Shown here: in pieces, positions 45,564 through 55,419 of the stretch
Layout: each line of letters opens with the position of its first letter
How positions within the stretch are numbered: the stretch's first letter is position 1
DNA from: B18-G4 sp032250805
GTDB taxonomy: Bacteria > Bacteroidota > Bacteroidia > Bacteroidales > B18-G4
Direction: 5' to 3'
DNA: 64,000 nucleotides
Assembly: GCA_032250805.1 (NCBI GenBank)
Contig: JAVVEM010000003.1
Coordinates: forward strand, 56,410 to 120,409
The notes under the pieces: model-generated
Databases searched by the model: none
Told to the model about the DNA's origin: nothing
What the model saw: only the letters and a program-made list of their open reading frames with translations
Position numbers and translations under genes: made by a program

Positions 45564-46344
45564 TTATCATTTTTTGCTTTAGTACTTCCTCAATATATTC
45601 AAATGTTGATAAAACATCTGCCTGGCCTTTTCTGATGGCCACATCATGTTCATAGTGCGCCGATGGCTTATTGTCGGCAGTGCGTATGGTCCATCCGTCC
45701 TGTAACTGTACTACTCTTCGTGTCCCCAGGTTCACCATTGGCTCAATTGCAAGTACCATGCCTTCCCTGAGTTTAACACCGGTTCCTTGTCTGCCATAGT
45801 TTGGTACCTCTGGTTTTTCGTGCAGTTGCTGTCCCAGTCCGTGACCAACCAGGTCTCTGACCACCGAATAGCCATATTGCTCAACATGTGTTTGAACGGC
45901 ATTTCCGATGTCGCCAACCCGGTTACCTTCAACGGAAACTTCGATGGCTTTATACAGTGATTCTTTGGTTCGGTCCATCAATAGCCTCAGCTCTTCATTT
46001 ACTTCGCCAACGGCGAAGGTATAGGCTGAGTCGCCATAATAGCCATTCTTCAAAACACCGCAGTCGATCGAAACAATGTCTCCTTCCATTAGCTGAATTT
46101 CTCCGGGGAAACCATGCACAACCTGTTCATTCCTGGAAATGCAAAGCGTAAAAGGAAATCCATTGTATCCTTTAAAGCCGGGTAAGGCACCATGATCTCT
46201 GATAAATTCTTCAGCGATCTCATCCAGCACTATGGTTTTTATCCCTGGCCTGATGTGCTTTGCTACCTCCGCAAGCGTTTTACCAACAAGTAAAGAACTC
46301 TCTCTTAATAATTCAATTTCCTCTTCAGTCTTATAATAGATCAT
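45556..46344 (-). CDS. map: Methionine aminopeptidase, type I
   Basis: Removes the initiator methionine from new proteins, 262 aa. The pita-bread metal ligands are visible: Asp in SIDCGVLKNG and YGDSAYTF, His in GHGLGQQLHEKPEVPNYG, Glu in LAIEPMV and EHDVAI. Placed between secY and infA as is usual in Bacteroidota, with no adk gene between. Confidence 0.96.
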   Translation of the reverse strand: MIYYKTEEEIELLRESSLLVGKTLAEVAKHIRPGIKTIVLDEIAEEFIRDHGALPGFKGYNGFPFTLCISRNEQVVHGFPGEIQLMEGDIVSIDCGVLKNGYYGDSAYTFAVGEVNEELRLLMDRTKESLYKAIEVSVEGNRVGDIGNAVQTHVEQYGYSVVRDLVGHGLGQQLHEKPEVPNYGRQGTGVKLREGMVLAIEPMVNLGTRRVVQLQDGWTIRTADNKPSAHYEHDVAIRKGQADVLSTFEYIEEVLKQKMING

Positions 46345-46361
46345 TTAACTGATAGTTTTCC

Positions 46362-47726
46362 CTACATTCCAAATGTTGACGACCTGCCCTTGATCCGGCC
46401 TGATTTCGTCAGTCCGTCGTAATGCCTCATCAGCAGGTGGCTTTCAATTTGTTGCAATGTATCCAGCACAACACCAACAAGGATGAGTAAAGATGTTCCG
46501 CCGTAGAACTGAGCAAACTGCTGATTCACGCCTACGAGGCTGACAATTGCCGGCATGATGGCCACCAGTCCGAGGAAAATTGATCCCGGCAGGGTGATCT
46601 TCGACATCACATTATCAATAAATTCGGCTGTTTTCCTGCCGGGTTTCACCCCCGGAATAAAGCCTCCGTTCTTTTTCATATCTTCAGCCATCTGGTTTGG
46701 GTTTATAGTAATGGCCGTATAGAAATATGTAAACAACAGTATCATAAAGAAAAATACCAGGTTATACCAGAATCCGTTGATATTTGAAAATGCCGCAACA
46801 AAACCCGACATGTCGGCATTTGTAAATCCTGCCACTGTGAGTGGGAGGAACATAATTGCCTGGGCAAAAATGATCGGCATTACACCAGCAGCGTTCACTT
46901 TAAGTGGAATATATTGCCGTACACCACCATATTGTTTGTTCCCGACGATTCTTTTGGCATATTGCACGGGTATTCGCCGGGTACCCTGAACAAGGAGTAT
47001 CGTTAGCAGGATCACGAATACCAGTATGGCAATCTCAAGAATGAAATACACCAGTCCGCCACCCTGCTCTTCGAGACGTGAAATAAATTCGGCGAAGAGT
47101 GAGAATGGGAGCCGGGCGATGATCCCGATCATAATGATCAGTGAAATACCGTTTCCGATACCTTTGTCGGTAATTCTTTCACCCAGCCACATTACAAACA
47201 TCGTACCTGAGATCAGGATCACTGTTGACGAAACCCAGAAGAATGGCGACACTGCTGTCCCCGCAAAGGGCATGATGGCAGTAATTGATCCATCGGGGTT
47301 CCGCAACTGGCTTACCAGGTTGGCAATGTATGCCTGTGCCTGGAAACCGGTAATCAGAATGGTCAGATAACGGGTAATCTGGTTGATCTTCTTTCTCCCG
47401 CTTTCCCCTTCCTTTTGTAATTTCTGGAAATAGGGGATGGCCATACCCAGCAGCTGTACAACAATTGATGCAGAGATGTAGGGCATGATGCCGAGCGCGA
47501 AGATAGATGCATTTGAGAAGGCTCCACCTGAGAACATGTTGAGCAATCCAAGCAATCCCGAACTGGTTTGGTCGGCCAGGGCGGCAAGCTCAGAAGGGTT
47601 CACACCGGGTAGAACCACAAATGAACCGAGGCGGTAGATCAGGATAATACCGATAGTATAAAGGATCCTGTTTCTAAGCTCCTCGATCTTATATATATTC
47701 CGAATGGTCTGGATTAATCTTTTCAT
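46362..47726 (-). CDS. secY: Protein translocase subunit SecY
   Basis: Ten-helix channel of the Sec translocon, 454 aa. Characteristic blocks are VVLPGVNPSEL, GIMPYISASIVVQLLGMAIPYFQKLQKEGESGRKKINQITRYLT and the cytoplasmic loop with QGTRRIPVQYAKRIVG. The C-terminus ends KGRSSTFGM. It exports the signal-peptide proteins of this window, including T9SS cargo for their first step. Confidence 0.96.
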   Translation of the reverse strand: MKRLIQTIRNIYKIEELRNRILYTIGIILIYRLGSFVVLPGVNPSELAALADQTSSGLLGLLNMFSGGAFSNASIFALGIMPYISASIVVQLLGMAIPYFQKLQKEGESGRKKINQITRYLTILITGFQAQAYIANLVSQLRNPDGSITAIMPFAGTAVSPFFWVSSTVILISGTMFVMWLGERITDKGIGNGISLIIMIGIIARLPFSLFAEFISRLEEQGGGLVYFILEIAILVFVILLTILLVQGTRRIPVQYAKRIVGNKQYGGVRQYIPLKVNAAGVMPIIFAQAIMFLPLTVAGFTNADMSGFVAAFSNINGFWYNLVFFFMILLFTYFYTAITINPNQMAEDMKKNGGFIPGVKPGRKTAEFIDNVMSKITLPGSIFLGLVAIMPAIVSLVGVNQQFAQFYGGTSLLILVGVVLDTLQQIESHLLMRHYDGLTKSGRIKGRSSTFGM

Positions 47727-47732
47727 TAATGC

Positions 47733-48179
47733 CTAAAGTTTTATTGCAACGCCACCCTGGGCTTCAATTGCACTGATTGCTTTTTCAGAAAATGCATGGG
47801 CTTTCACCTCAAGTTTCATCTTAAGTTCGCCACGGCCAAGGATCTTGATCAGGTCCTTTTTATCGGCCAGTCCGTTGTCGACCAATACCTGCTGGTCGAT
47901 GCTGCTGAGCTTTTTCTCTTCAGCCAGCTTCTGCAAAGTATCAACGTTTATACCGTGATACTCCACCCTGCCCTTATTTTTGAATCCGAACTTAGGTACA
48001 CGCCTGTAAAGTGGCATCTGTCCACCTTCAAAGCCTGCCCTTCTCTTATAGCCCGACCTTGATTGGGCTCCTTTGTGTCCGCGTGTGGCAGTACCACCTT
48101 TACCGGAACCCTGGCCACGTGCAATACGCTTCCTGGTTTTGGTTGAACCTTTAGCCGGTTTAAGATTGCTTAAATCCAT
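47733..48179 (-). CDS. rplO: 50S ribosomal protein L15
   Basis: 148 aa, an assembly protein of the large subunit. Opens MDLSNLKPAKGSTKTRKRIARGQGSGKGGTATRGHKG, with GFEGGQMPLYRRVPKFGF as the mid block. It sits 6 bases before secY. Confidence 0.97.
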   Translation of the reverse strand: MDLSNLKPAKGSTKTRKRIARGQGSGKGGTATRGHKGAQSRSGYKRRAGFEGGQMPLYRRVPKFGFKNKGRVEYHGINVDTLQKLAEEKKLSSIDQQVLVDNGLADKKDLIKILGRGELKMKLEVKAHAFSEKAISAIEAQGGVAIKL

Positions 48180-48200
48180 GTTTACTATTGTTTAAACTGT

Positions 48201-48386
48201 TTATTTTTTATCTTCTTCAATTTCAATAAGATGCCTGACAGCATCGATCATTCCCTGTACCTGAGGCGATACCTCCACCTCTATGGTTTGATTCAATCTT
48301 TTGAATCCAAGGGCTCTGAGCGTCCTCTTCTGGCGTTCCGGCCTTCCGATCCCACTTCTAACCTGTTTTATTTTAAGTTTTTTCAT
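48201..48386 (-). CDS. rpmD: 50S ribosomal protein L30
   Basis: 61 aa. KIKQVRSGIGRPERQKRTLRALGFKRLNQTIEVEVSP carries the family pattern. It follows rpsE by 32 bases. Confidence 0.95.
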   Translation of the reverse strand: MKKLKIKQVRSGIGRPERQKRTLRALGFKRLNQTIEVEVSPQVQGMIDAVRHLIEIEEDKK

Positions 48387-48418
48387 TGCTGGTATTTGAA
48401 TGCTGTTAATAATTAGTC

Positions 48419-48937
48419 CTAGCCGTTGAATACCTTACTCACATCCACTCCCCTGAGTTCGGCAATGGCGTGGGCATCTCTGAGTTTAACCAGTGCGTCG
48501 ATCGTAGCTTTAACCACAGAATGCGGGTTTGATGATCCTTTCGACTTGGCGAGAACATCTCTGATACCAACGCTTTCAAGTACGGCACGCATCGCACCGC
48601 CTGCAATAACTCCTGTTCCGGGGGCGGCAGGTTTAATAAATACCTGGGCACCGCTGTACTTTCCGGTTTGCTCATGTGGGATTGTTCCTTTAAGCACCGG
48701 TACCTTGACCAGGTTTTTCTTGGCATCGTCGATGCCTTTGGCGATGGCAGAGGTTACTTCTTTTGCCTTACCGAGGCCGTGCCCTACAACACCGTTTTCA
48801 TTCCCGACAACCACAATGGCTGAGAAACTGAAGGTACGCCCACCCTTGGTTACCTTGGTAACGCGCTGAATGCTTACGAGCCTGTCTTTAAACTCGATCT
48901 CGCTTGATTTTACTCTTTTAATATTTGCTTCTGACAT
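48419..48937 (-). CDS. rpsE: 30S ribosomal protein S5
   Basis: 172-aa protein of the body/neck, involved in decoding accuracy. LVSIQRVTKVTKGGRTFSFSAIVVVGNENGVVGHGLGKAKEV and VFIKPAAPGTGVIAGGAMRAVLESVGIRDVLAKSKGSSNPHSVVKAT are typical. Ends in the S5 C-terminal fold. Confidence 0.97.
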   Translation of the reverse strand: MSEANIKRVKSSEIEFKDRLVSIQRVTKVTKGGRTFSFSAIVVVGNENGVVGHGLGKAKEVTSAIAKGIDDAKKNLVKVPVLKGTIPHEQTGKYSGAQVFIKPAAPGTGVIAGGAMRAVLESVGIRDVLAKSKGSSNPHSVVKATIDALVKLRDAHAIAELRGVDVSKVFNG

Positions 48938-48943
48938 AGTCGA

Positions 48944-49312
48944 TTAAAATTTAAGTCCGCCTTCTCTGGCAGCTTCTGCCAATGATTTAATTCGTCCGTG
49001 ATACAGGTATCCGTTCCTGTCGAAGACAACATTTTCTATTCCTGCTTCCTTCGCCTTTTCAGCGATTAAGGTGCCAACAAGCTTTGCCTGTTCAATCTTT
49101 GCTGCTTTTTTTTCAGCAATACCTTTCTCGCGTGATGATGCAGAAGCAATGGTTTTTCCTTCTGTGTCGTCGATCAATTGGGCATAGATCTCCTTATTGC
49201 TCCTGAATACGGTAAGCCTTGGCGTTTCGGCTGTACCCCCGGAGATGGACTTTCTGATCCTCATCTTGATCCTGTACCTTCTGTACTGTTTCCTGTCTTT
49301 TATTTTTTTCAT
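48944..49312 (-). CDS. rplR: 50S ribosomal protein L18
   Basis: 122 aa, a 5S rRNA-binding protein. Visible blocks are IRKSISGGTAETPRLTVFRSNKEIYAQLIDDTEGKTI and VVFDRNGYLYHGRIKSLAEAAREGGLKF. Confidence 0.97.
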   Translation of the reverse strand: MKKIKDRKQYRRYRIKMRIRKSISGGTAETPRLTVFRSNKEIYAQLIDDTEGKTIASASSREKGIAEKKAAKIEQAKLVGTLIAEKAKEAGIENVVFDRNGYLYHGRIKSLAEAAREGGLKF

Positions 49313-49344
49313 CCTTTCAGGATTTTATATATTCTTATCAATTA

Positions 49345-49899
49345 TTATTCAGCTGCAGCTTTACCGGCTTTTCTCCTGATCTGTTCACCCTTATAGAGAA
49401 TCCCTTTACCCTTATATGGTTCGGGTTTACGGAATGACCTGATCTTGGCCGCTACTTGTCCGATAAGTTGCTTATCGTGCGATTTGAGTATAATGGTAGG
49501 GTTTTTACCCCTTTCGGTAACGGTTTCAACTTGAACTTCCTCAGGAAGTTCAAGGAAAATGCCGTGAGAATATCCAAGCGACAGTTCCAGGATCTGATCC
49601 TGGGCGTTAGCTTTATAACCAACACCAACCAATTCCTGTGTAATGGTATAACCTTCAGAAACACCGTTAACCATATTATTTAACAATGCCCTGGTCAAAC
49701 CATGTTGCGACTTGTGTTCTTTCGACTCGCTGGGCCTCTCAATTGTGAGTGTGCCATCTTCCAGCTTCAGGATCAAGTCTTTGTTTACCTGTTGCCGCAG
49801 TTCTCCGAGTTTTCCTTTTACAGTCACCACATTGTCGTCGGCGATATTTATCTCAACGCCTTCAGGCAGGGTGATGGGCATTTTTCCTATACGTGACAT
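49345..49899 (-). CDS. rplF: 50S ribosomal protein L6
   Basis: 184 aa. The frame opens 10 codons earlier (49929), but ATG 49899 (MSRIGKMPITLP) is the conserved family start and avoids overlapping rpsH; I use it. Repeated alpha/beta halves and the C-terminal RSFRKPEPYKGKGILYKGEQIRRKAGKAA are typical. Confidence 0.96.
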   Translation of the reverse strand: MSRIGKMPITLPEGVEINIADDNVVTVKGKLGELRQQVNKDLILKLEDGTLTIERPSESKEHKSQHGLTRALLNNMVNGVSEGYTITQELVGVGYKANAQDQILELSLGYSHGIFLELPEEVQVETVTERGKNPTIILKSHDKQLIGQVAAKIRSFRKPEPYKGKGILYKGEQIRRKAGKAAAE

Positions 49900-49913
49900 A
49901 TCTTTACTTCTTT

Positions 49914-50312
49914 TTAACTTACGTAACACAATACTTCACCGCCAATATTTTCCTTCCTTGCTTCTTTATCGGTCATCAGGCCTTTTGAAGTAGAAAGGAT
50001 GGCAACACCAAGTCCGTTGAGTACCCTGGGAAGACTGTCGGCACCGACATATTTCCTTAGTCCAGGCTTACTGATACGATCAAGCTTATTGATCGCGGGT
50101 TGCTTGGTAACAGGGTGATATTTCAAGGCGATCTTGATGATACCCTGATTATTGGCTGTATCTTCAAATTTATAGTTCAGGATAAACCCCTTGTCGTGCA
50201 ATATCCTGGTGATGTCTTTTTTGATATTGGACGCGGGTATCTCTACAATCCTGTGTTTAGCCATGACTGCATTCCTGAGTCTGGTCAAATAATCTGCAAT
50301 TGGATCTGTCAT
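49914..50312 (-). CDS. rpsH: 30S ribosomal protein S8
   Basis: 132 aa, binds the central domain of 16S rRNA. MTDPIADYLTRLRNAVMAKHRIVEIPASNIKKDI and RVLNGLGVAILSTSKGLMTDKEARKENIGGEVLCYV are clear signatures. Confidence 0.97.
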   Translation of the reverse strand: MTDPIADYLTRLRNAVMAKHRIVEIPASNIKKDITRILHDKGFILNYKFEDTANNQGIIKIALKYHPVTKQPAINKLDRISKPGLRKYVGADSLPRVLNGLGVAILSTSKGLMTDKEARKENIGGEVLCYVS

Positions 50313-50332
50313 CTCAAATATTCATTTATATA

Positions 50333-50602
50333 TTACCAGCTAGCTTTTTTAATCCCCGGGATAAGACCCTGGAGGGCCATTTCCCTGAAGTTTATGCGGG
50401 AAACTCCGAATTGGCGCATATAGCCTCTCGGCCTTCCCGTAAGGCTGCACCTGTTATGCAAACGCACTGGTGAAGCATTTTTGGGAAGTTTCTGCAGGCC
50501 GGCATAGTCGCCTTCTGCGATCAGCTCTGCTCTTTTTTCAGCATATTTTGCTACGAGCTTCGCCCTTTTCACTTCGCGGGCTTTCATTGATTCTTTAGCC
50601 AT
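50333..50602 (-). CDS. rpsN: 30S ribosomal protein S14, long zinc-free form
   Basis: 89 aa. AKESMKAREVKRAKLVAKYAEKRAELIAEGDY opens and SLTGRPRGYMRQFGVSRINFREMALQGLIPGIKKASW ends. The zinc-binding CxxC pairs of the short form are absent. Confidence 0.97.
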   Translation of the reverse strand: MAKESMKAREVKRAKLVAKYAEKRAELIAEGDYAGLQKLPKNASPVRLHNRCSLTGRPRGYMRQFGVSRINFREMALQGLIPGIKKASW

Positions 50603-50605
50603 GTT

Positions 50606-51163
50606 CTAATTATTTTGATTTTTAAAGGGTAATCCAAATTCTTTCAATAGTGCAAAGGCTTCATTATCAGTTTTGGCAGAAGTTACAATTGTGATATCCA
50701 TGCCATTGATATTGTTCACCTTATCGAGATCGATCTCGGGGAAGATGATCTGTTCGGAAACACCGAAGGTATAATTTCCCCGTCCGTCGAAACCCTTGTC
50801 ATTGATGCCCCTGAAGTCTCTGATCCTTGGCATGGCAATTGCCACAAGCCTGTCGAGGAACTCATACATCTTATTGCCACGCAGGGTAACGCGTACACCT
50901 ATAGGCATACCTTTACGAACCTTGAAGTTTGAGATATCCTTCTTTGATTTTGTTTCCACGGCACGCTGGCCAGTGATCATTGTCATTTCCTCAATACCGG
51001 CATCGATCATTTTCTTGTCAACGATCGCTTTTCCAAGACCCTGATTAATTGAAATTTTCTGGATCCTGGGTACTTCCATGGTATTTTTGTATTCGAACTG
51101 CTTTTTAAGTGCAGGTACGATCTCTTCGAAGTACTTTTGTCTGAGTCTGGGTGTATATTCCAT
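50606..51163 (-). CDS. rplE: 50S ribosomal protein L5
   Basis: 185 aa, contacts 5S rRNA and S13. Blocks: IQKISINQGLGKAIVDKKMIDAGIEEMTMITGQRAV and GVRVTLRGNKMYEFLDRLVAIAMPRIRDFRGI. It shares one base with the end of rplX (TAATG). Confidence 0.97.
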   Translation of the reverse strand: MEYTPRLRQKYFEEIVPALKKQFEYKNTMEVPRIQKISINQGLGKAIVDKKMIDAGIEEMTMITGQRAVETKSKKDISNFKVRKGMPIGVRVTLRGNKMYEFLDRLVAIAMPRIRDFRGINDKGFDGRGNYTFGVSEQIIFPEIDLDKVNNINGMDITIVTSAKTDNEAFALLKEFGLPFKNQNN

Positions 51164-51486
51164 TACTTAATTACCTCCCCTGATTTTTTTGAGTATCGGA
51201 CCGATTTACTGGTCTTTTCATCTGTTTTCCTTCCTATCCTGGTAGCCTTTCCTTTGGAGTCGACTACTTTAAGGTTTGAAAGGTGGATATAGGCTTCTTT
51301 TTTGATGATGCCACCCTTGGGGTTGTCGGCATTGGGCTTGGTGTGTTTGCTCACCTCGTTCACGCCTTCAACGATGGCTTTGTATGCTTTGGGGTCTACC
51401 TTGAGTACCCTGCCCTGCATACCTTTTGATTCGCCACTGATGACCATCACTGTATCGCCTTTTTTAATATGTACTTTACTTGCCAT
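51163..51486 (-). CDS. rplX: 50S ribosomal protein L24
   Basis: 107 aa, an early assembly protein with a KOW motif: VHIKKGDTVMVISGESKGMQGRVLKVDPKAYKAIVEGVN. Confidence 0.96.
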   Translation of the reverse strand: MASKVHIKKGDTVMVISGESKGMQGRVLKVDPKAYKAIVEGVNEVSKHTKPNADNPKGGIIKKEAYIHLSNLKVVDSKGKATRIGRKTDEKTSKSVRYSKKSGEVIK

Positions 51487-51504
51487 TTCTAATATTTTTT
51501 TCGT

Positions 51505-51873
51505 TTAGAGCACCTCGGGTGCCAGCGAAACGATTTTCATGAATTTTTTGTCCCTTAACTCCCTTGCCACGGGGCCGAAAATACGTGTGCCGATCATTTC
51601 GCCTGCAGCATTTAGCAGTACAACTGCATTATCATCGAAACGGATATATGATCCATCCTGACGCCTGATCTCTTTCCGGGTCCGTACGATGACTCCTTTC
51701 ATTACGCTGCCTTTTTTAACATTGCCGGATGGGATTGCATTTTTTACGGTGCAAACGATCTGGTCGCCAATTGAGGCATAGCGTTTTTTTGTTCCACCAA
51801 GGACGCGGATACAGAGGACTTCTTTCGCCCCGCTGTTGTCAGCAACTGATAATCTTGACTCTTGTTGTATCAT
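51505..51873 (-). CDS. rplN: 50S ribosomal protein L14
   Basis: 122 aa. MIQQESRLSVADNSGAKEVLCIRVLGG and VIVRTRKEIRRQDGSYIRFDDNAVVLLN are the family signatures. It forms part of the subunit interface. Confidence 0.98.
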   Translation of the reverse strand: MIQQESRLSVADNSGAKEVLCIRVLGGTKKRYASIGDQIVCTVKNAIPSGNVKKGSVMKGVIVRTRKEIRRQDGSYIRFDDNAVVLLNAAGEMIGTRIFGPVARELRDKKFMKIVSLAPEVL

Positions 51874-51875
51874 TT

Positions 51876-52130
51876 TTACTTAGCTCTTTCAACGATTTCT
51901 ACTAATCTCCAGCATTTGTTTTTGCTCAGGGGCCTGGTTTCCATAATGCGGACAAGATCACCGATATTGCACTGGTTTTCTTCGTCATGAGCAATAAACT
52001 TCGTGCTTTTCTTTACAAATTTTCCGTAGATGGGGTGTTTAACATTACGGGTTACCTGCACGACAATGGATTTATCCATTTTGTTGCTCACGATGACCCC
52101 GGTTCTTTCTTTTCTGAGATTTCTTTCCAT
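51876..52130 (-). CDS. rpsQ: 30S ribosomal protein S17
   Basis: 84 aa OB-fold protein. RKERTGVIVSNKMDKSIVVQVTRNVKHPIYGKFVKKSTKFIAHDEEN and RIMETRPLSKNKCWRLVEIVE are diagnostic. Two bases before rplN. Confidence 0.97.
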   Translation of the reverse strand: MERNLRKERTGVIVSNKMDKSIVVQVTRNVKHPIYGKFVKKSTKFIAHDEENQCNIGDLVRIMETRPLSKNKCWRLVEIVERAK

Positions 52131-52131
52131 C

Positions 52132-52341
52132 TTATTTACTGTTATTGGCTTCTTCTAATTGTCTTTTTCTCAACTCGGTTTCCATCCTGGCGATGGCTTT
52201 TTTAAAATATTTTATCCGGTTCGGGTTTTCCAGCGGCGATACAGCGTGGTTCAGCTTAAGCTTCACCAGCTGTTTCTTTTCTTCTTCAAGGCGCTCGATC
52301 AGTTCCGCTGTGCCCAGTTCTTTAATAACTTGCTGTTCCAT
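52132..52341 (-). CDS. rpmC: 50S ribosomal protein L29
   Basis: 69 aa two-helix protein at the exit tunnel rim, which helps to dock targeting factors. ELIERLEEEKKQLVKLKLNHAVSPLENPNRIKYFKKAIARMETELRKRQLE fits. One base before rpsQ. Confidence 0.95.
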   Translation of the reverse strand: MEQQVIKELGTAELIERLEEEKKQLVKLKLNHAVSPLENPNRIKYFKKAIARMETELRKRQLEEANNSK

Positions 52342-52356
52342 TTTAATAGTTGTTTA

Positions 52357-52776
52357 TTATTCAACGTAGTCTCTTCGCATCACGAATTTACATTTCACCG
52401 GAAGCTTTTGTGCTGCCAGCCTGAGGGCTTCCCTTGCAACGTCTGAAGGAACGCCTTCTGCTTCAAAAAGCATCCTGCCCGGGCTTATCCTGGCAACAAA
52501 ATATTCAGGCGATCCCTTTCCTTTACCCATACGAACCTCAGCAGGTTTCTTCGTTACCGGTTTATCCGGGAATATCCTGATCCATAACTGTCCTTCACGT
52601 TTCATATGACGCGTAACAGCCTGACGTGCAGCTTCTATCTGACGTCCGGTGAGCCAGCATTCTTCCAGTGCTTTAATTCCAAAAGAGCCAAAAGCAAGTT
52701 GGTTGCCCCTTTCGGCATTGCCCTTCATTCTGCCTTTTTGCTGCTTTCTGAACTTTGTTTTCTTTGGCTGTAACAT
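52357..52776 (-). CDS. rplP: 50S ribosomal protein L16
   Basis: 139 aa, contacts the A-site tRNA. MLQPKKTKFRKQQKGRMKGNAERGNQLAFGSFGIKALEECWLTGRQIEAARQAVTR and KPAEVRMGKGKGSPEYFVARISPGRMLFE are typical. The Arg hydroxylation region appears intact. Confidence 0.97.
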   Translation of the reverse strand: MLQPKKTKFRKQQKGRMKGNAERGNQLAFGSFGIKALEECWLTGRQIEAARQAVTRHMKREGQLWIRIFPDKPVTKKPAEVRMGKGKGSPEYFVARISPGRMLFEAEGVPSDVAREALRLAAQKLPVKCKFVMRRDYVE

Positions 52777-52806
52777 TTATTTATGTTTTATTATATTTTA
52801 CAATGC

Positions 52807-53517
52807 TTATCTTCTTCTGCCTCCGCCACGGCCGGCTTTTCTGGGGGCTTGCTTTTTCTGGGCTTCTGTTTGTGAGGGCACCAGTTCGGGTTTGCCATAA
52901 ATTTCTCCCTTGCAGATCCATACTTTGATCCCGATTCTGCCGTAAGTGGTGTGGGCTTCAACTTTGGCGTAATCGATGTCGGCGCGAAGGGTATGCAATG
53001 GCGTACGACCATCTTTATACTGTTCGGTACGCGCCATTTCAGCACCACCAAGCCTGCCTGAAATCACAACCTTAATACCTTCAGCTCCTATTCTCATGGT
53101 AGAAGCAATCGCAGTTTTTATCGCACGGCGGAATGATATCCTTCCTTCGATCTGCTTGGCAATGGAGTTGGCTACAATATTTGCATCGAGCTCAGGGCGT
53201 TTGATCTCCGAAATATTGATCTGGATCTCTTTCCTGGTGAGCTTCTTTAACTCTTCCTTCAGCTTATCCACCTCGGTGCCGCCTTTACCAATGATAATGC
53301 CCGGCCGTGCAGTGAAAATGGTAACAGTAACCAGCTTAAGTGTACGTTCGATAAGGATCCTGGAAATTCCTGCCTTAGCCAAACGAGCCGTAAGGTATTG
53401 ACGGATCTGATTATCCTCAACCAGTTTGCTGCCAAAATCCCTGCCGCCATACCAGTTGGAATCCCATCCTTTGATGATCCCTAAGCGAAGTCCTATTGGA
53501 TTAGTCTTTTGTCCCAT
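52807..53517 (-). CDS. rpsC: 30S ribosomal protein S3
   Basis: 236 aa. Opens MGQKTNPIGLRLGIIKGWDSNWYGGRDF. The KH domain shows ARPGIIIGKGGTEVDKLKEEL, then ISGRLGGAEMARTEQYKDGRTPLHTLRADIDY. A basic Gly/Arg tail (RKAGRGGGRRR) ends it. Confidence 0.97.
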   Translation of the reverse strand: MGQKTNPIGLRLGIIKGWDSNWYGGRDFGSKLVEDNQIRQYLTARLAKAGISRILIERTLKLVTVTIFTARPGIIIGKGGTEVDKLKEELKKLTRKEIQINISEIKRPELDANIVANSIAKQIEGRISFRRAIKTAIASTMRIGAEGIKVVISGRLGGAEMARTEQYKDGRTPLHTLRADIDYAKVEAHTTYGRIGIKVWICKGEIYGKPELVPSQTEAQKKQAPRKAGRGGGRRR

Positions 53518-53544
53518 TAATTATTGTCTTTTATATTTAATATT

Positions 53545-53955
53545 TTAATTTTCAACCAATTCTGTTTTACTGTCGAGGTAGAGGGTTACATGGTTGGAAC
53601 GTTTCCTGATCCTGTGTGCCCTTCCCTGTGGAGCGGTCCGGATCCTTTTCAGCATCCTTGCACTGTCCACGAAAATATCTTTAATGTAAAGGTTGCTTTC
53701 CTCAATTCTTACACCTTCATTTTTGGCCTGCCAGTTGGCGATGGCTGAGCGAAGAAGTTTATGTACCCTGATGGCAGCTTCTTTTGGTGAGTGCTCGAGC
53801 ACACTAAGGGCGGACATCACATCCATACCTCTGATCATATCAGCTACGAGCCTCATTTTTCTTGGAGATGTAGGACAATTATTGAGCCTGGCAAAGTACT
53901 GGCTTTTCCGTGCTTCCTTTAATTGTTCTGCATTAATTCTTTTTCTTGCTCCCAT
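53545..53955 (-). CDS. rplV: 50S ribosomal protein L22
   Basis: 136 aa. Its long hairpin lines the exit tunnel. YFARLNNCPTSPRKMRLVADMIRGMDVMSALSVLEHSPKEAAIRVHKLLRSAIANW and the loop SARMLKRIRTAPQGRAHRIRKRSNHVTLYL match the family. Confidence 0.97.
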   Translation of the reverse strand: MGARKRINAEQLKEARKSQYFARLNNCPTSPRKMRLVADMIRGMDVMSALSVLEHSPKEAAIRVHKLLRSAIANWQAKNEGVRIEESNLYIKDIFVDSARMLKRIRTAPQGRAHRIRKRSNHVTLYLDSKTELVEN

Positions 53956-53988
53956 TATTCTTGTCTTTAATGTGTTCGTATTTTTCTA

Positions 53989-54264
53989 TTACCTGCCCCG
54001 GTCTTTGTTCCCGGCGTGTCCCCTGAACTGTCGTGTCGGGGCAAATTCACCCAGCTTGTGGCCAACCATATTTTCGGTGACATACACCGGAATGAATTTG
54101 TTTCCGTTGTGCACTGCGATGGTAAGTCCTACAAAGTCGGGAGAGATCACAGAAGCCCTCGACCAGGTTTTTATCACTGATTTCTTTTTGCTGTCGGTTT
54201 GTTGCAGCACTTTCTTTTCCAGCTTATAATGTATATACGGTCCTTTTTTTAGCGAACGACTCAT
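53989..54264 (-). CDS. rpsS: 30S ribosomal protein S19
   Basis: 91 aa head protein. MSRSLKKGPYIHYKLEKKVLQ and KTWSRASVISPDFVGLTIAVHNGNKFIPVYVTENMVGHKLGEFAPTRQFRGHAG are diagnostic. Confidence 0.98.
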   Translation of the reverse strand: MSRSLKKGPYIHYKLEKKVLQQTDSKKKSVIKTWSRASVISPDFVGLTIAVHNGNKFIPVYVTENMVGHKLGEFAPTRQFRGHAGNKDRGR

Positions 54265-54280
54265 GGCGTGATGGGTTTAA

Positions 54281-55105
<825 letters not shown>

Positions 55106-55109
55106 CTAT

Positions 55110-55400
55110 CTAAATATTGCTATAAAAATCAATTGTTTCACCTTCGGCTAACGTTATGATAGCCTTCTTATAGGATGCTGTTTTTCCGGTGATGATCCCG
55201 GTTTTGCTGTACCTGGACTTTGTCTTGCCCCTGTAGGTCATCGTGTTAACGGAAGCCACTTCAACGCCATAAAGGTCTTCCACCGCCTTTTTGATCTGAA
55301 GCTTGTTGGCTTTCTTATGCACGATAAAACCATAACGGTTGAGTTTTTCGCCCATTTCCGTCATTTTTTCCGTGATCACCGGTTTTATAATGATATCCAT
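55110..55400 (-). CDS. rplW: 50S ribosomal protein L23
   Basis: 96 aa at the exit tunnel rim, the docking site for trigger factor and SRP. IIKPVITEKMTEMGEKLNRYGFIVHKKANKLQIKKAVEDLYGVEVASVNTMTYRGK fits. Confidence 0.96.
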   Translation of the reverse strand: MDIIIKPVITEKMTEMGEKLNRYGFIVHKKANKLQIKKAVEDLYGVEVASVNTMTYRGKTKSRYSKTGIITGKTASYKKAIITLAEGETIDFYSNI

Positions 55401-55419
55401 TGCTTTTTATATATTATGA